DNA of 64,000 nt from Betaproteobacteria bacterium (GCA_016867975.1 VGIC01000002.1:38648-102647), one strand, 5' to 3'. Shown: positions 30,230-40,572, counted from the stretch's first letter. Translations and numbers: made by a program. The notes: generated by a model not told the origin, from the letters alone.

Positions 30230-30540
30230 TTAGCGCGATGACAAAGACTCAAGATCGTTTGTTGCAAGTGATTTTAGCTCCGCAAATCACAGAAAAAGCG
30301 ACTTACATTGCTGATAAACATCAACAAATCGCATTCAAAGTGCGCACTGATGCTACTAAACCTGAAATTAAAGCAGCTGTTGAGCTTGTGTTCAAGGTGG
30401 AAGTAGCCAGCGTAGCTGTGATCAATGTTGGTGGTAAAGTGAAGCGTGCAGGTAAGCGCATGGGTAAGCGTAACGACTGGAAAAAAGCTTATGTGAGCTT
30501 GAAGCCAGGTCAAGAAATTAACTTCGCAGCGGGCGAATAA
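30226..30540 (+). CDS. rplW: 50S ribosomal protein L23
   Basis: L23 stands at the tunnel exit and docks trigger factor and SRP. The 104-residue protein contains [15 protein letters not shown] and [20 protein letters not shown] chose ATG 30226, which overlaps the rplD stop as ATGA and has GAGGAG eight bases upstream; ATG 30238 would also fit homologues. Confidence 0.95.
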   Translation: MISAMTKTQDRLLQVILAPQITEKATYIADKHQQIAFKVRTDATKPEIKAAVELVFKVEVASVAVINVGGKVKRAGKRMGKRNDWKKAYVSLKPGQEINFAAGE

Positions 30541-30551
30541 GGAGAGAAGAG

Positions 30552-31385
30552 ATGGCATTAGTTAAAGTCAAACCAACTTCCCCCGGCCGTCGTGGTGTGC
30601 TTAAGGTGGTGACGCCTGATTTGCACAAAGGTAAGCCTCACGCACCGCTGTTGGAAAGTCAAAGTAAGAATGCAGGCCGTAATAACAATGGTCGCATTAC
30701 AACTCGTCATCAAGGTGGCGGTCATAAGCAACACTATCGTGTAATCGATTTCCGTCGTAACAAGACAGGAATCCCTGCGAAAGTTGAGCATATTGAATAT
30801 GATCCAAACCGTACTGCGCACATCGCTTTGTTGTGTTATGCAGATGGTGAGCGTCGTTACATTATCGCTCCGCGCGGTGTGACAGCTGGTATGCAATTAA
30901 TCAGTGGTTCTGAAGCGCCTATCAAAGTGGGTAATGCCATGCCTTTGCGCAATATTCCAGTGGGCAGCACGATTCATTGCATCGAGTTGCAGCCAGGTAA
31001 AGGTGCGCAGATTGCGCGTTCAGCAGGTACATCAGTGCAGCTGCTGGCGCGTGAAGGTAGCTATGCGCAATTGCGTTTACGTTCAGGCGAGGTTCGCCGT
31101 GTACACGTAGATTGCATGGCAACTTTGGGTGAGGTGGGTAACGAAGAGCATTCATTGCGCTCAATCGGTAAAGCTGGTGCGATGCGCTGGCGTGGTGTTC
31201 GTCCAACCGTTCGTGGTGTGGTGATGAACCCGATCGATCACCCTCACGGTGGTGGTGAAGGTCGCACTGCTGCAGGTATGAGTCCAGTGAGCCCATGGGG
31301 TATTAAAACTAAAGGATATCGCACACGTAGCAGCAAGCGTACCGATAATATGCGTATTAGTCGTCGTCCGAGAGGCGTAAGGTAA
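30552..31385 (+). CDS. rplB: 50S ribosomal protein L2
   Basis: L2 is a large RNA-binding protein needed for peptidyl transferase activity and subunit joining. The 277 residues show [19 protein letters not shown] near the start and the conserved [13 protein letters not shown], including the key histidine, near the end. GGAGAG precedes the ATG and rpsS follows after 3 bp. Confidence 0.97.
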   Translation: MALVKVKPTSPGRRGVLKVVTPDLHKGKPHAPLLESQSKNAGRNNNGRITTRHQGGGHKQHYRVIDFRRNKTGIPAKVEHIEYDPNRTAHIALLCYADGERRYIIAPRGVTAGMQLISGSEAPIKVGNAMPLRNIPVGSTIHCIELQPGKGAQIARSAGTSVQLLAREGSYAQLRLRSGEVRRVHVDCMATLGEVGNEEHSLRSIGKAGAMRWRGVRPTVRGVVMNPIDHPHGGGEGRTAAGMSPVSPWGIKTKGYRTRSSKRTDNMRISRRPRGVR

Positions 31386-31388
31386 TTT

Positions 31389-31664
31389 ATGGCACGTTCA
31401 CTTAAAAAAGGTCCATTTATTGATGGTCATTTGGCAAAAAAAGTAGAGGTTGCTCAGGCGACTCGCGATCGTAAACCAATTAAAACTTGGTCACGTCGCT
31501 CCACTATTTTCCCAGATTTTATCGGTCTTACTATTGCAGTGCATAATGGTAAGCAACACGTTCCAGTGTTGATTTCTGAAAACATGGTAGGTCATAAGCT
31601 TGGCGAATTTGCGTTGACTCGTACATTCAAAGGGCATGCGGCCGACAAGAAAGCTAAGAAGTAG
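31389..31664 (+). CDS. rpsS: 30S ribosomal protein S19
   Basis: S19 binds the 30S head next to S13 and contacts the A-site finger. The 91-residue protein begins [19 protein letters not shown] and includes the signature [23 protein letters not shown] and [16 protein letters not shown]. It lies within the S10 operon between rplB and rplV. Confidence 0.97.
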   Translation: MARSLKKGPFIDGHLAKKVEVAQATRDRKPIKTWSRRSTIFPDFIGLTIAVHNGKQHVPVLISENMVGHKLGEFALTRTFKGHAADKKAKK

Positions 31665-31673
31665 GAGTTGATG

Positions 31674-32003
31674 ATGCAAGTATCTGCAATATTAAAAGGT
31701 GTTCATCTCTCTCCGCAAAAGGCTAGATTGGTGGCAGACCTTGTTCGTGGCAAGAAGGTTGATCATGCGCTTAACATCTTGAACTTTACACCTAAAAAAG
31801 GTGCAGAGATTATCAAGAAAGTGGTTGAGTCTGCGATCGCGAATGCCGAACATAATAATGGGGCTGATATCGATGAGTTGAAGGTGACTTCAATCTACGT
31901 TGATAAAGGTATTGTGTTGAAACGTATCCGTGCGCGTGCTAAAGGTCGTGCGGGTCGTATTACTAAACCAACCTGTCACATTCATGTGACTGTCGGTAAC
32001 TAA
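31674..32003 (+). CDS. rplV: 50S ribosomal protein L22
   Basis: L22 lines the exit tunnel opposite L4. From ATG 31674 the protein is 109 residues ([27 protein letters not shown]). AGGAG is six bases upstream. The ORF-track start at 31668 is a TTG, and ATG 31671 is too near the Shine-Dalgarno. The tunnel-hairpin region [20 protein letters not shown] looks intact. Confidence 0.95.
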   Translation: MQVSAILKGVHLSPQKARLVADLVRGKKVDHALNILNFTPKKGAEIIKKVVESAIANAEHNNGADIDELKVTSIYVDKGIVLKRIRARAKGRAGRITKPTCHIHVTVGN

Positions 32004-32012
32004 GGGATCGCC

Positions 32013-32735
32013 ATGGGTCAGAAAATTCATCCAATTGGTTTCCGTCTGAGCGTTCAAAAGAATTGGGCGTCACGTTGGTATGCCAATAGCAAAAACTTTC
32101 CTGAGATGTTGCAAAGCGACATCAAAGTGCGTGAGTTTTTAAACAAGAAATTAGCAAGTGCAGCAGTAAGTCGTATCTTGATCGAACGTCCAGCTAAGAA
32201 CGCTAAGATTACAATCTACAGTGCCCGTCCTGGTGTTGTGATTGGTAAAAAAGGTGAAGACATCGAATCTTTGCGCGCTTCTCTGCAAGGTTTGATGGGC
32301 GTGCCTGTGCATTTGAATATTGAAGAAGTGCGCAAACCTGAGCTTGATGCGACATTGATTGCACAGTCCATTGCGCAACAACTCGAAAAGCGTGTGATGT
32401 TCCGTCGCGCCATGAAGCGTGCAATGCAGAATGCAATGCGTTTGGGTGCACAAGGCATCAAGATTATGAGTTCAGGTCGCTTGAACGGGATCGAAATTGC
32501 ACGTACAGAGTGGTATCGCGAAGGACGAGTGCCTTTACATACACTGCGCGCCGATATTGATTACGGTGTTGCTGAGGCGTCAACCACATACGGTATTATC
32601 GGTATTAAAGTGTGGGTGTTCAAAGGCGAGATTTTTGCAGGTCAAGCGCAAGCTGCCCAGGCCTCAACTGCGCCAGCTGCTGAACCAGAAAAAAGAGTAA
32701 GAAAGCCGAGGGCTAAAGATGCTACAACCGTCTAG
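32013..32735 (+). CDS. rpsC: 30S ribosomal protein S3
   Basis: S3 forms part of the mRNA entry tunnel with S4 and S5. The 240 residues contain the KH domain ([16 protein letters not shown]) and the [22 protein letters not shown] signature. The C-terminal tail ([24 protein letters not shown]) is alanine- and lysine-rich and variable among bacteria. Its last 17 bases overlap the start of rplP. Confidence 0.97.
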   Translation: MGQKIHPIGFRLSVQKNWASRWYANSKNFPEMLQSDIKVREFLNKKLASAAVSRILIERPAKNAKITIYSARPGVVIGKKGEDIESLRASLQGLMGVPVHLNIEEVRKPELDATLIAQSIAQQLEKRVMFRRAMKRAMQNAMRLGAQGIKIMSSGRLNGIEIARTEWYREGRVPLHTLRADIDYGVAEASTTYGIIGIKVWVFKGEIFAGQAQAAQASTAPAAEPEKRVRKPRAKDATTV

Positions 32736-33135
32736 ACAAAAATACCGCAAGATGCAAAAAGGCCGCAATAAGGGCATTGCAACTACGGGTAATAAAGTAA
32801 GTTTTGGTGATTTCGGTTTGAAGGCGATAGGTCGTGGTCGTTTGACAGCGCGTCAAATTGAAGCGGCACGTCGTGTGATGACGCGTCATATCAAACGTGG
32901 TGGTCGTGTTTGGATTCGTATTTTCCCAGACCAACCAATTTCTAAAAAGCCTGCAGAAGTTCGTATGGGTAACGGTAAAGGTAGTACAGAGTACTACGTA
33001 GCTCAAATCCAACCAGGCAAAATGTTGTACGAGATGGACGGCGTGAGCGAAGAGCTAGCACGTGAGGCGTTCCGTTTGGCAGCTGCTAAGTTGCCTATCG
33101 AAACTACGTTCATGACTCGCCAACTGGGTAGTTAA
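32719..33135 (+). CDS. rplP: 50S ribosomal protein L16
   Basis: L16 shapes the A-site tRNA channel of the 50S subunit. The 138 residues begin [19 protein letters not shown] and include the [25 protein letters not shown] signature. The start lies 17 bases inside rpsC; the conserved N-terminus leaves no doubt about it. Confidence 0.97.
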   Translation: MLQPSRQKYRKMQKGRNKGIATTGNKVSFGDFGLKAIGRGRLTARQIEAARRVMTRHIKRGGRVWIRIFPDQPISKKPAEVRMGNGKGSTEYYVAQIQPGKMLYEMDGVSEELAREAFRLAAAKLPIETTFMTRQLGS

Positions 33136-33152
33136 GGAAAGGTGGGCTAAAG

Positions 33153-33347
33153 ATGAAGGCAACCGATTTAAGAGCGAAAAGCGTTGAAGAGTTAAATGCA
33201 GAGTTGGTTGAATTGCGCCGTGCGCAATTTTCACTACGTATGCAATTGGCAACTCAGCAGTTAAATAAAGTAGATCAGCTAGGTAAGGTACGCAAAGATG
33301 TAGCGCGTGTTAAGACTGTATTGGCTGAGAAAGCAAAGCAGGCATAA
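33153..33347 (+). CDS. rpmC: 50S ribosomal protein L29
   Basis: L29 sits near the exit tunnel beside L23. The 64-residue helical-hairpin protein reads [31 protein letters not shown]-like throughout, with the typical [16 protein letters not shown] end. AAAGG stands upstream. rpsQ begins 1 bp after its stop. Confidence 0.96.
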   Translation: MKATDLRAKSVEELNAELVELRRAQFSLRMQLATQQLNKVDQLGKVRKDVARVKTVLAEKAKQA

Positions 33348-33348
33348 T

Positions 33349-33594
33349 ATGACTGAGACAACAAAAGTAGTGCGTAGTCTGACCGGTCGCGTTGTAAGCG
33401 ACAAGATGGACAAAACAGTGACTGTTTTAGTGGAGCGTAAAGTGAAGCACCCTTTGATTGGCAAAGTTGTTCGCCAGTCCAAAAAGTTTCACGCACACGA
33501 TGAAAACAATAGCTGTAAAGAAGGTGATGTAGTGACTATCGTTGAGAGTCGTCCTATGTCAAAAACTAAAACTTGGGTAGTAAAACAAGCTTAG
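33349..33594 (+). CDS. rpsQ: 30S ribosomal protein S17
   Basis: S17 is an OB-fold primary binding protein of the 30S subunit. From ATG 33349 the product is 81 residues and contains [25 protein letters not shown] and the [16 protein letters not shown] end. The ORF track starts 42 bases earlier inside rpmC, without support. It is the last gene of the S10 operon, followed by a terminator-like hairpin. Confidence 0.96.
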   Translation: MTETTKVVRSLTGRVVSDKMDKTVTVLVERKVKHPLIGKVVRQSKKFHAHDENNSCKEGDVVTIVESRPMSKTKTWVVKQA

Positions 33595-33603
33595 TTTAGA
33601 TTT

Positions 33604-33635
33604 TTGCGCAATTACCGGACAAAGTAATTGCGCAA
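33604..33635 (+). terminator. Hairpin between S10 and spc operons
   Basis: TTGCGCAATTAC (33604-33615) pairs perfectly with GTAATTGCGCAA (33624-33635) around an 8-nt loop, 12 bp, followed by GTGTTTTAAG. It is a probable terminator of the rplC-rpsQ unit, with a modest U-tract. Confidence 0.7.
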
Positions 33636-33656
33636 GTGTTTTAAGTGGTATAGAAT
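33628..33656 (+). promoter_or_regulatory. Candidate promoter of the spc operon, overlapping the hairpin
   Basis: TTGCGC (33628-33633), a 17-bp spacer and TAGAAT (33651-33656) form a fair promoter. Its -35 lies inside the right arm of the upstream hairpin, so the same bases would serve the end of one operon and the start of the next. Confidence 0.5.
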
Positions 33657-33666
33657 GTTTTGTTTA

Positions 33667-33746
33667 GGCGAGCGTCCATGTTTGTGGACATAAAGCTCTC
33701 GCCCCAATACTGACCGTGGTCTGTCGGCCTGAATAGTTTAACTATT
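33667..33746 (+). promoter_or_regulatory. Structured leader of the spc operon
   Basis: An outer stem GGCGAG/CTCGCC (33667-33672 with 33698-33703) encloses an inner GTCCA/TGGAC. Further on is a perfect palindrome AATAGTT-T-AACTATT (33732-33746). The leader is about 130 nt, unusually long and folded for this junction; a regulatory role is inferred only. Confidence 0.45.
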
Positions 33747-33792
33747 AAATGGCTGGTGTTGGTTTTAACGGATTAAGTTGGAGATTATTCTC

Positions 33793-34161
33793 ATGATTCA
33801 AATGCAATCTCGGCTGGAAGTTGCCGATAATACCGGTGCGCGCTCTGTGCAGTGCATCAAGGTGTTGGGCGGTTCTAAGCGTCGTTACGCTGGTATTGGC
33901 GATATCATCAAGGTGAGCATCAAGGATGCTGCGCCGCGTGGTCGCGTTAAAAAAGGCGAGGTTTATAGTGCTGTAGTTGTTCGCACTGCTAAGGGTGTGC
34001 GTCGTCCGGATGGCTCTTTGGTTAAGTTCGATGGTAATGCTGCAGTTCTGTTGAATAACAAATTGGAACCAATTGGCACTCGTATTTTTGGGCCAGTGAC
34101 TCGTGAATTACGTTCAGAAAAATTCATGAAAATCGTTTCATTAGCACCAGAAGTGTTGTAG
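33793..34161 (+). CDS. rplN: 50S ribosomal protein L14
   Basis: L14 is at the subunit interface and binds the silencing factor RsfS. The 122-residue protein begins [21 protein letters not shown] at ATG 33793. The ORF track adds five codons before it, but GGAG is correctly spaced for this ATG. The [13 protein letters not shown] segment is conserved. First gene of the spc operon. Confidence 0.97.
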   Translation: MIQMQSRLEVADNTGARSVQCIKVLGGSKRRYAGIGDIIKVSIKDAAPRGRVKKGEVYSAVVVRTAKGVRRPDGSLVKFDGNAAVLLNNKLEPIGTRIFGPVTRELRSEKFMKIVSLAPEVL

Positions 34162-34169
34162 GAGCTCAC

Positions 34170-34487
34170 ATGGCTAAAATTCGCAAGGGTGATCAAGTCA
34201 TCCTAAATACAGGTAAAGATAAGGGTAAGCAAGGTACGGTTTTAAGTATTCTTGATTCTGGCAAGGTGGTTGTGGAAGGTCTTAACTTGGTTAAGAAGCA
34301 TGCAAAACCAAACCCGATGAAAGGTATTGCTGGTGGTATTGTGGCTAAAGAAATGCCTATCGATATCTCAAACGTTGCTTTATATAACAGTGCGACCCAA
34401 AAAGGTGATCGCGTAGGCTTTAAGACATTGGATGATGGTCGCAAGATTCGCGTATTTAAATCTAATGGCGAAGCGGTTGACGCATAG
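34170..34487 (+). CDS. rplX: 50S ribosomal protein L24
   Basis: L24 is an assembly-initiating protein with a KOW motif. The 105 residues begin [24 protein letters not shown] and include [14 protein letters not shown]. It lies 8 bp after rplN and 8 bp before rplE in the normal spc order. Confidence 0.96.
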   Translation: MAKIRKGDQVILNTGKDKGKQGTVLSILDSGKVVVEGLNLVKKHAKPNPMKGIAGGIVAKEMPIDISNVALYNSATQKGDRVGFKTLDDGRKIRVFKSNGEAVDA

Positions 34488-34495
34488 GAAGAATC

Positions 34496-35035
34496 ATGGC
34501 GCGTTTAAAACAATTTTATAAAGATTCAATCGTCAAGTCGATGATGGAGCAATTTGGTTACACCTCAGTGATGCAGGTGCCTCGTATTGAAAAAATCACC
34601 TTGAATATGGGTGTGGGTGAGGCTGTTGCAGATAAGAAAGTTATGGAGCATGCGGTTTCTGACATGGAGAAAATTGCCGGTCAGAAGGCGGTTGTCACAA
34701 AGGCTAAAAAGTCTGTGGCTTCATTTAAGATCCGTGATGACTATCCTGTTGGTTGCAAAGTGACTTTGCGTCGCGAGCGTATGTATGAATTCTTGGATCG
34801 TCTGGTAACGGTTTCGATTCCACGTATTCGTGACTTCCGTGGTATTTCTGCAAAATCATTTGATGGACGTGGCAATTACAACATGGGTGTTAAAGAGCAA
34901 ATCATTTTTCCTGAGATCGAGTATGACAAGATTGATGCGATTCGCGGGATGAATATCACTATCACTACAACAGCGAAAACGGATGAAGAGGCAAAGGCTT
35001 TGCTATCTGCATTTAGTTTTCCGTTCAGGGGTTAA
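34496..35035 (+). CDS. rplE: 50S ribosomal protein L5
   Basis: L5 binds 5S rRNA in the central protuberance. The 179-residue product contains [39 protein letters not shown] and the [13 protein letters not shown] segment. In E. coli the S8 repressor binds at the rplE start; I could not identify that site by eye. Confidence 0.97.
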   Translation: MARLKQFYKDSIVKSMMEQFGYTSVMQVPRIEKITLNMGVGEAVADKKVMEHAVSDMEKIAGQKAVVTKAKKSVASFKIRDDYPVGCKVTLRRERMYEFLDRLVTVSIPRIRDFRGISAKSFDGRGNYNMGVKEQIIFPEIEYDKIDAIRGMNITITTTAKTDEEAKALLSAFSFPFRG

Positions 35036-35038
35036 GAC

Positions 35039-35344
35039 ATGGCTAAAACCTGTATGACAGAGCGTGAACTTAAGCGTCGCGCAACCGTGGCTAAATATGC
35101 AGCTAAGCGTGCTGCATTGGAAGCTATTGTTAATGATGAAAAAGCGGCGCCTGAGGCACGTTATGAGGCTCGTTTGAAAATTCAGGCTTTGCCGCGTAAC
35201 TCAAGTCCAGTGCGTTTGCGTAACCGCTGCTCATTGACTGGTCGCCCACGTGGTGTGTTTAGTAAATTTGGTATTGCGCGTAACAAGTTGCGCGATTTGA
35301 TGATGAGTGGCCAAGTGCCAGGCGTCACTAAAGCCAGCTGGTAA
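35039..35344 (+). CDS. rpsN: 30S ribosomal protein S14 (long, zinc-free form)
   Basis: S14 is a head protein next to S3 and S10. At 101 residues with no CxxC pair it is the zinc-independent form typical of proteobacteria. [28 protein letters not shown] is the family signature region. It begins 3 bp after rplE. Confidence 0.97.
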   Translation: MAKTCMTERELKRRATVAKYAAKRAALEAIVNDEKAAPEARYEARLKIQALPRNSSPVRLRNRCSLTGRPRGVFSKFGIARNKLRDLMMSGQVPGVTKASW

Positions 35345-35359
35345 TAAGAGGATAGAACG

Positions 35360-35755
35360 ATGAGTATGAGTGATCCGATTGCCGATATGTTGACGCGCAT
35401 TCGCAATGCGCAACTGGTCAACAAACCGGCGGTGTCTATGCCTTCTTCGAATGTTAAGTCTGCTATTGCTAGCGTGCTTAAGGATGAAGGGTATATCGAA
35501 GATTTTTCTGTGCAAAAAGATGGCAATAAAGCCACTTTAAGTATTAGTCTTAAGTATTATGCCGGTCGCCCTGTAATTGAGCGTATCCAGCGTGTAAGTA
35601 AGCCTGGTTTGCGCATCTACAAAGGTAGTCAAGAGATTCCAAAAGTAATGAATGGTCTTGGTGTGACAATTATGTCTACATCCAGGGGTGTGATGACTGA
35701 TCGTAAAGCACAAGTTGCCGGTGTCGGTGGTGAAGTGTTGTGCGTAGTGGCTTAA
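35360..35755 (+). CDS. rpsH: 30S ribosomal protein S8
   Basis: S8 binds the centre of 16S rRNA and represses the spc operon in E. coli. The 131-residue protein begins [18 protein letters not shown] and ends with the [23 protein letters not shown] motif. AGAGG precedes the ATG. Confidence 0.97.
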   Translation: MSMSDPIADMLTRIRNAQLVNKPAVSMPSSNVKSAIASVLKDEGYIEDFSVQKDGNKATLSISLKYYAGRPVIERIQRVSKPGLRIYKGSQEIPKVMNGLGVTIMSTSRGVMTDRKAQVAGVGGEVLCVVA

Positions 35756-35765
35756 GGAGAAGCAA

Positions 35766-36299
35766 ATGTCACGTGTTGCTAAAAATCCTGTTGCTATTCC
35801 TGCTAAGGTTGACGTTTCATTGAGCGCAAGTGCTATTGATGTGAGCGGTCCTTTAGGTAAATTAAGTCATCCATTGACTGGTGCGGTTGTACTTAAGCGC
35901 GATGGTGATGCGATTACATTTGCAGCTGCGAATGATGATCAGCATTCACGAGCGATGTCAGGTACGATTCGTGCGTTGGTTGCTAATATGGTGAAGGGTG
36001 TGTCAGAAGGCTTTACCCGCAAATTAACTTTGGTAGGTGTTGGTTATAAGGCTGCAGCTCAAGGTCAGATGTTGAATCTTGAGTTGGGCTATTCACACCC
36101 TATTAATTACAAAATGCCTGCTGGCATTGCGGTGCAAACACCGTCTCAAACAGAAATCGTGTTGACGGGTGTTGATAAACAAGTGCTTGGTCAAGTGGCA
36201 GCGGAGATTCGCGCTTATCGTGCTCCTGAACCTTATAAAGGTAAGGGTGTTCGCTATGCGGATGAGGTTGTTGTGATTAAAGAAACCAAGAAGAAATAA
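35766..36299 (+). CDS. rplF: 50S ribosomal protein L6
   Basis: L6 lies near the factor-binding site. The 177 residues begin [17 protein letters not shown] and end with [24 protein letters not shown], the conserved RNA-binding tail. AAGGAG is well placed before the ATG. Confidence 0.97.
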   Translation: MSRVAKNPVAIPAKVDVSLSASAIDVSGPLGKLSHPLTGAVVLKRDGDAITFAAANDDQHSRAMSGTIRALVANMVKGVSEGFTRKLTLVGVGYKAAAQGQMLNLELGYSHPINYKMPAGIAVQTPSQTEIVLTGVDKQVLGQVAAEIRAYRAPEPYKGKGVRYADEVVVIKETKKK

Positions 36300-36309
36300 G
36301 GCTGAAAAA

Positions 36310-36663
36310 ATGAACAACGTAAATAATCGCTTGCGTCGCGCACGTAAAACCCGTGCCAAAATTGCAGAGCTTAAAGTTACTCGCTTGACTGTGCACCGTA
36401 CTAATACGCACATTTATGCGCAAATTATTGCTGAAACAGGCGATAAGGTAATTGCTAGTGCTTCTACAGTCGAGGCAGATGTTCGTAAAAATATCAAGAA
36501 TGGTGGCAATGTTGATGCTGCTGCTGCAATCGGTAAGAGAATTGCAGAGAAGGCTAAGGCTGCTGGTGTAACCAGCGTTGCTTTTGACCGTTCTGGTTAT
36601 AAATATCATGGCCGTATCAAAGCGTTGGCAGAGGCTGCCCGCGAAAACGGCTTGTCCTTCTAA
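36310..36663 (+). CDS. rplR: 50S ribosomal protein L18
   Basis: L18 binds 5S rRNA with L5. The 117-residue protein contains [23 protein letters not shown] and the end [27 protein letters not shown], which is the family signature. It follows rplF in standard order. Confidence 0.97.
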   Translation: MNNVNNRLRRARKTRAKIAELKVTRLTVHRTNTHIYAQIIAETGDKVIASASTVEADVRKNIKNGGNVDAAAAIGKRIAEKAKAAGVTSVAFDRSGYKYHGRIKALAEAARENGLSF

Positions 36664-36690
36664 TTGGTCTGATTGCTAAAGAGGTTAATG

Positions 36691-37203
36691 ATGGCAAAAG
36701 AAATGGAACAGCAACAGCAGCAGACTGATGGTTTGCGCGAAAAGATGATCTCAGTCAACCGTGTTAGTAAAACGGTTAAAGGGGGTCGTATTATGAGTTT
36801 TGCCGCACTTACAGTGGTGGGTGATGGTGATGGCGCAGTCGGTATGGGTAAAGGTAAAGCACGTGAGGTTCCGGTTGCTGTGCAAAAGGCAATGGATGAA
36901 GCTCGTCGTGGCATGCTGAAGATTAATTTAACAAACGGTACATTGCATCATGCTGTTACAGGGGTGCACGGCGCGGCTAAAGTGTTTATCCAGCCTGCGT
37001 CAGAAGGTACAGGTATCATCGCGGGTGGCGCAATGCGTGCGATCTTCGAAGTGATGGGTGTGACTAACGTTGTTGCTAAATGTATCGGTTCTACCAATCC
37101 ATACAACTTGGTTCGCGCAACTTTAAATGGCTTGGAATCCATGAGTACGCCAGCAGAAATTGCGGCTAAGCGTGGTAAGACGGTCGAAGAAATCAGAGGC
37201 TAA
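36691..37203 (+). CDS. rpsE: 30S ribosomal protein S5
   Basis: S5 works in decoding accuracy at the mRNA entry. From ATG 36691 the protein is 170 residues; the ORF track begins 18 bases upstream at a TTG. The N-terminus [20 protein letters not shown] carries a run of five glutamines in the family's variable leader, encoded by CAG/CAA repeats. The core [29 protein letters not shown] and [17 protein letters not shown] is conserved. Confidence 0.96.
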   Translation: MAKEMEQQQQQTDGLREKMISVNRVSKTVKGGRIMSFAALTVVGDGDGAVGMGKGKAREVPVAVQKAMDEARRGMLKINLTNGTLHHAVTGVHGAAKVFIQPASEGTGIIAGGAMRAIFEVMGVTNVVAKCIGSTNPYNLVRATLNGLESMSTPAEIAAKRGKTVEEIRG

Positions 37204-37205
37204 TC

Positions 37206-37403
37206 ATGGCTAAAGCAAAAAAAGAAGCATCAACTATCAAGGTAACGTTAGTAAGAAGTGTTATCGGTCGTATTGAAGCACATAAGGCTACTGTAAAGGG
37301 CTTGGGTCTGCGTCGTATGCACCACACAGTTGAGTTACAAGATACACCAGCAATCCGCGGCATGATTAATGCTGTTGGCTATCTCTTAAAGGTAGAAGCA
37401 TAA
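37206..37403 (+). CDS. rpmD: 50S ribosomal protein L30
   Basis: L30 is a small 50S protein absent from some lineages. The 65 residues contain [31 protein letters not shown], and the protein has a short lysine-rich N-terminal extension ([10 protein letters not shown]). Its stop overlaps the rplO start (TAATG). Confidence 0.96.
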   Translation: MAKAKKEASTIKVTLVRSVIGRIEAHKATVKGLGLRRMHHTVELQDTPAIRGMINAVGYLLKVEA

Positions 37404-37843
37404 TGCAATTAAATTCTATTAAGCCTGCAGAAGGCGCAAAAAAAGAACGTCGTCGCGTTGGTCGCGGCATCGGTTCTGGTTTAGGTAAAACGGCTGGCCG
37501 TGGTCATAAGGGTCAGAAATCGCGTACTGGTGGTTTTCATAAGGTAGGTTTTGAGGGCGGTCAAATGCCGATTCAACGTCGCTTGCCAAAGCGTGGCTTC
37601 AAGTCATTGACTCAAGCTGATACAGCACACGTGCGCACCAGTGAGCTAGCTTTGATTCCAAATGAAGTGATTGATTTGTTGGCTTTGAAAGCTGCAAATA
37701 TCGTTTCTGGTACAGTGAGGGCGGCTAAGATCTACCTATCTGGCGAAGTGACTAAAAAGTACAATATCCAGGGTTTGCTTTTGACTAAAGGCGCTCGCGC
37801 TGCAGTTGAGGCAGCTGGTGGTAAAGTGCTAGAAGCAGCTTAA
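37403..37843 (+). CDS. rplO: 50S ribosomal protein L15
   Basis: L15 is a late-assembly protein penetrating the 50S subunit. The 146-residue product begins [41 protein letters not shown]-like, with the glycine-arginine-rich tail typical of the family. It is coupled to rpmD and lies 11 bp before secY. Confidence 0.96.
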   Translation: MQLNSIKPAEGAKKERRRVGRGIGSGLGKTAGRGHKGQKSRTGGFHKVGFEGGQMPIQRRLPKRGFKSLTQADTAHVRTSELALIPNEVIDLLALKAANIVSGTVRAAKIYLSGEVTKKYNIQGLLLTKGARAAVEAAGGKVLEAA

Positions 37844-37854
37844 GAGTTGACATC

Positions 37855-39171
37855 TTGGCACAAGAAGGTCTATTAAAAACTGCAGCAAAAATGGGCGAGC
37901 TGAAAAGTCGCCTATTTTTTGTTTTGGGTGCTTTGATTGTGTATCGTTTAGGTGCACATATTCCTGTTCCCGGTATTGATCCGGTTGTCTTGGCAAAGCT
38001 TTTTGAGTCGCAAAGTGGTGGCATTTTGGGGATGTTTAATATGTTCTCAGGTGGAGCGCTTTCGCGATTCACAGTCTTTGCATTAGGGATTATGCCGTAT
38101 ATCTCTGCTTCAATTATTATGCAATTGTTGGCCGCAGTTTCCCCACAGTTGGAGCAGTTGAAGAAAGAGGGTGAAGCGGGTCGACGTGCGATCACCAAAT
38201 ACACGCGTTACGGTACGGTGCTGTTGGCAACATTTCAGGCGCTAGGTATTGCAATCATGTTGGAAGCTCAGCCTGGTCTGGTGTTGGATCCTGGCATGAC
38301 GTTCAGGTTGACGGCTGTCATCACCTTGGTTTGTGGCACGATGTTCCTGATGTGGTTGGGTGAGCAGATTACGGAGCGCGGTATCGGTAATGGTATTTCG
38401 ATCATTATCTTTGCTGGTATCGTTGCAGGCTTGCCTAGAGCAATCGGCTCTACCGCTGAGATGGTCAATACGGGTGCATTTAGTATACCTTTGGCGTTCT
38501 TCTTGTTGGTTGCTACAGTGCTAGTAACCGCGCTGGTGGTGTTTGTTGAGCGTGGTCAACGTAAGATTACGGTCAATTACGCTAAGCGTCAGGTGGGTAA
38601 CAAGATTTATGGTGGTCAAACAACGCATTTGCCACTGAAGCTCAATATGGCTGGCGTGATTCCACCTATTTTTGCATCGAGCATTATTTTGTTCCCTGCA
38701 ACATTAGCTGGCTGGTTTGGTGGTAGTGAGCGGATGTACTGGCTGAAAGATGTTGCGGCTGCATTGTCTCCAGGGCAGCCAATCTACATTTTCCTGTTTG
38801 CGGCAGCGATTGTGTTCTTTTGTTTCTTTTATACTGCCTTGCAGTTTAATCCAAAGGATACTGCAGACAATTTGAAAAAAAGTGGTGCTTTTATTCCTGG
38901 TATTAGACCAGGTGATCAGACGGCGAAATACATAGATCGTATCATGGGGCGATTGACTCTTGTTGGGGCTACCTACATCACGCTAGTGTGCTTATTGCCA
39001 GAGTTTTTGATCTTGAAATTCAATACACCATTTTATTTTGGGGGCACATCGCTGTTGATTATTGTGGTAGTGACCATGGACTTTATGGTGCAGGTGCAGT
39101 CTCATTTGATGTCTCATCAATATGAGGGATTGCTTAGGAAAGCTAACTTTAAAGGTAACGCGTTGCGTTAA
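37855..39171 (+). CDS. secY: SecY, preprotein translocase channel subunit
   Basis: SecY is the ten-helix pore of the Sec translocon. The 438-residue protein starts at TTG 37855 ([19 protein letters not shown]), a non-ATG start with a weak AAGAG upstream; no in-frame ATG precedes the conserved N-terminus. Conserved cytosolic loop residues (VNYAKRQVG and [22 protein letters not shown]) are present. It keeps the spc-operon position after rplO. Confidence 0.97.
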   Translation: MAQEGLLKTAAKMGELKSRLFFVLGALIVYRLGAHIPVPGIDPVVLAKLFESQSGGILGMFNMFSGGALSRFTVFALGIMPYISASIIMQLLAAVSPQLEQLKKEGEAGRRAITKYTRYGTVLLATFQALGIAIMLEAQPGLVLDPGMTFRLTAVITLVCGTMFLMWLGEQITERGIGNGISIIIFAGIVAGLPRAIGSTAEMVNTGAFSIPLAFFLLVATVLVTALVVFVERGQRKITVNYAKRQVGNKIYGGQTTHLPLKLNMAGVIPPIFASSIILFPATLAGWFGGSERMYWLKDVAAALSPGQPIYIFLFAAAIVFFCFFYTALQFNPKDTADNLKKSGAFIPGIRPGDQTAKYIDRIMGRLTLVGATYITLVCLLPEFLILKFNTPFYFGGTSLLIIVVVTMDFMVQVQSHLMSHQYEGLLRKANFKGNALR

Positions 39172-39182
39172 GTAGTTTTAGC

Positions 39183-39401
39183 ATGGCTAAGGAAGATAGA
39201 ATTGAGATGCAGGGGGAGATTCTAGAGAATCTTCCAAATGCAACATTTAGGGTGAAGTTGGAAAATGGTCACGTTGTATTAGGCTATATATCAGGCAAAA
39301 TGCGTATGCACTACATTCGTATATTGCCTGGTGACAAAGTGACCGTAGAAATGACCCCTTATGATTTATCACGCGCGCGAATCACTTTCCGTGCTAAGTA
39401 G
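39183..39401 (+). CDS. infA: Translation initiation factor IF-1
   Basis: IF-1 is an OB-fold protein that blocks the A site during initiation. All 72 residues match the family: [48 protein letters not shown]-type core. Placement between secY and rpmJ is typical of betaproteobacteria. Confidence 0.97.
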   Translation: MAKEDRIEMQGEILENLPNATFRVKLENGHVVLGYISGKMRMHYIRILPGDKVTVEMTPYDLSRARITFRAK

Positions 39402-39445
39402 ACATAAGCGTGGTTGAAAACAGTTTGGTAGCAATGGAGTGAAAT

Positions 39446-39559
39446 ATGAGAGTTCGTGCATCAGTAAAGGCTTTGTGCCGTAATTGTAAGGTTGTTCGTC
39501 GTCGTGGCGTAGTGCGTATTATTTGTACTGACCCACGTCACAAGCAACGTCAAGGTTAA
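39446..39559 (+). CDS. rpmJ: 50S ribosomal protein L36 (zinc form)
   Basis: This 37-residue gene is too short for the ORF track. It reads [21 protein letters not shown] and ends [10 protein letters not shown]. Cys11, Cys14, Cys27 and His32 form the zinc ribbon of the C+ type. GGAG stands seven bases before the ATG. It follows infA by 44 bp and precedes the alpha operon. Confidence 0.95.
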   Translation: MRVRASVKALCRNCKVVRRRGVVRIICTDPRHKQRQG

Positions 39560-39587
39560 TTGATTCATATCAATAACTTGGGTTAAT

Positions 39588-39610
39588 TAGTAACAGTATC
39601 AAAGTTACTA
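39588..39610 (+). terminator. Hairpin after rpmJ
   Basis: TAGTAAC (39588-39594) pairs perfectly with GTTACTA (39604-39610) around a 9-nt loop; no T-tract follows. A weak terminator or processing site before the alpha operon promoter. Confidence 0.35.
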
Positions 39611-39652
39611 AGAGTTGGTCAAAGAGGTTATTTGATCAGAAGATTTTTTAAT

Positions 39653-39681
39653 TTGATAAAGAATGGTTTTCCTGATAAAAT
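39653..39681 (+). promoter_or_regulatory. Promoter of the alpha operon (rpsM-rpsK-rpsD-rpoA-rplQ)
   Basis: TTGATA (39653-39658), a 17-bp spacer and TAAAAT (39676-39681) stand 52 bp before rpsM. Confidence 0.7.
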
Positions 39682-39733
39682 CTGCGGCTTTTTCGAAGTT
39701 GCCGATTTGGGCAAGCCTGGTTTGGAGTAGAGA

Positions 39734-40096
39734 ATGGCGCGTATTGCTGGGGTAAATATCCCAAATAACAAACATGCGGAGATCGCGTTGACAGCGATTT
39801 ACGGAATTGGTCGTGATACAGCACAGAAGATTTGTGCTGCAGCTGGTGTGGAGCCAACTGTAAAAATGAAAGATTTGAATGACGCAGATGTTGATAAGCT
39901 GCGTGATGAAGTTGGCAAATACAAAGTTGAAGGTGACCTGCGTCGCGAAGTGTCTATGAACATCAAGCGTCTGATGGATTTGGGTTGCTACCGCGGTATT
40001 CGTCACCGCCGTGGTTTGCCAGTGCGCGGACAGCGTACCAAAACAAATGCCCGTACTCGTAAGGGTCCAGTTAAAGCGATTAAACAGTCTAAATAA
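39734..40096 (+). CDS. rpsM: 30S ribosomal protein S13
   Basis: S13 contacts the P-site tRNA and bridges to the 50S subunit. The 120 residues begin [26 protein letters not shown] and end with [23 protein letters not shown]-type sequence. It heads the alpha operon; in E. coli S4 represses from this leader. Confidence 0.97.
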   Translation: MARIAGVNIPNNKHAEIALTAIYGIGRDTAQKICAAAGVEPTVKMKDLNDADVDKLRDEVGKYKVEGDLRREVSMNIKRLMDLGCYRGIRHRRGLPVRGQRTKTNARTRKGPVKAIKQSK

Positions 40097-40156
40097 TTAA
40101 GTTTAGTTAGATTGCTTGAAAATTTTTGTAAGATTTATCGGTAAGGAAACTGCAAC

Positions 40157-40546
40157 ATGGCAAAAGCTAATGTACGCGTAAGAAAGAAAGTTAAAAAGAA
40201 CATTGCAGAGGGCATCGCTCACGTGCACGCGTCTTTTAACAATACCATCATCACTATTACTGACCGTCAAGGCAATGCTTTGTCATGGGCAACTTCAGGT
40301 GGTCAAGGTTTTAAGGGTTCACGTAAGAGTACACCATTTGCTGCTCAGGTGGCAGCAGAGGTGGCTGGTAAGTCAGCACAAGAAAGTGGAGTTAAGAATT
40401 TAGAGGTGCGTATTAAGGGCCCAGGACCAGGTCGTGAATCTGCTGTGCGCGCACTGAATGCAGCTGGATTTAAAATTACCAGCATTACTGATGTGACGCC
40501 TGTTCCGCATAACGGATGCCGTCCACCCAAAAAACGTCGCATTTAA
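40157..40546 (+). CDS. rpsK: 30S ribosomal protein S11
   Basis: S11 lines the mRNA exit path on the platform. The 129-residue protein contains [40 protein letters not shown]-type core and the [15 protein letters not shown] end. AAGGA is upstream of the ATG. Confidence 0.97.
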   Translation: MAKANVRVRKKVKKNIAEGIAHVHASFNNTIITITDRQGNALSWATSGGQGFKGSRKSTPFAAQVAAEVAGKSAQESGVKNLEVRIKGPGPGRESAVRALNAAGFKITSITDVTPVPHNGCRPPKKRRI

Positions 40547-40572
40547 GCGCAAAAGATTACTGGAGAATTATC

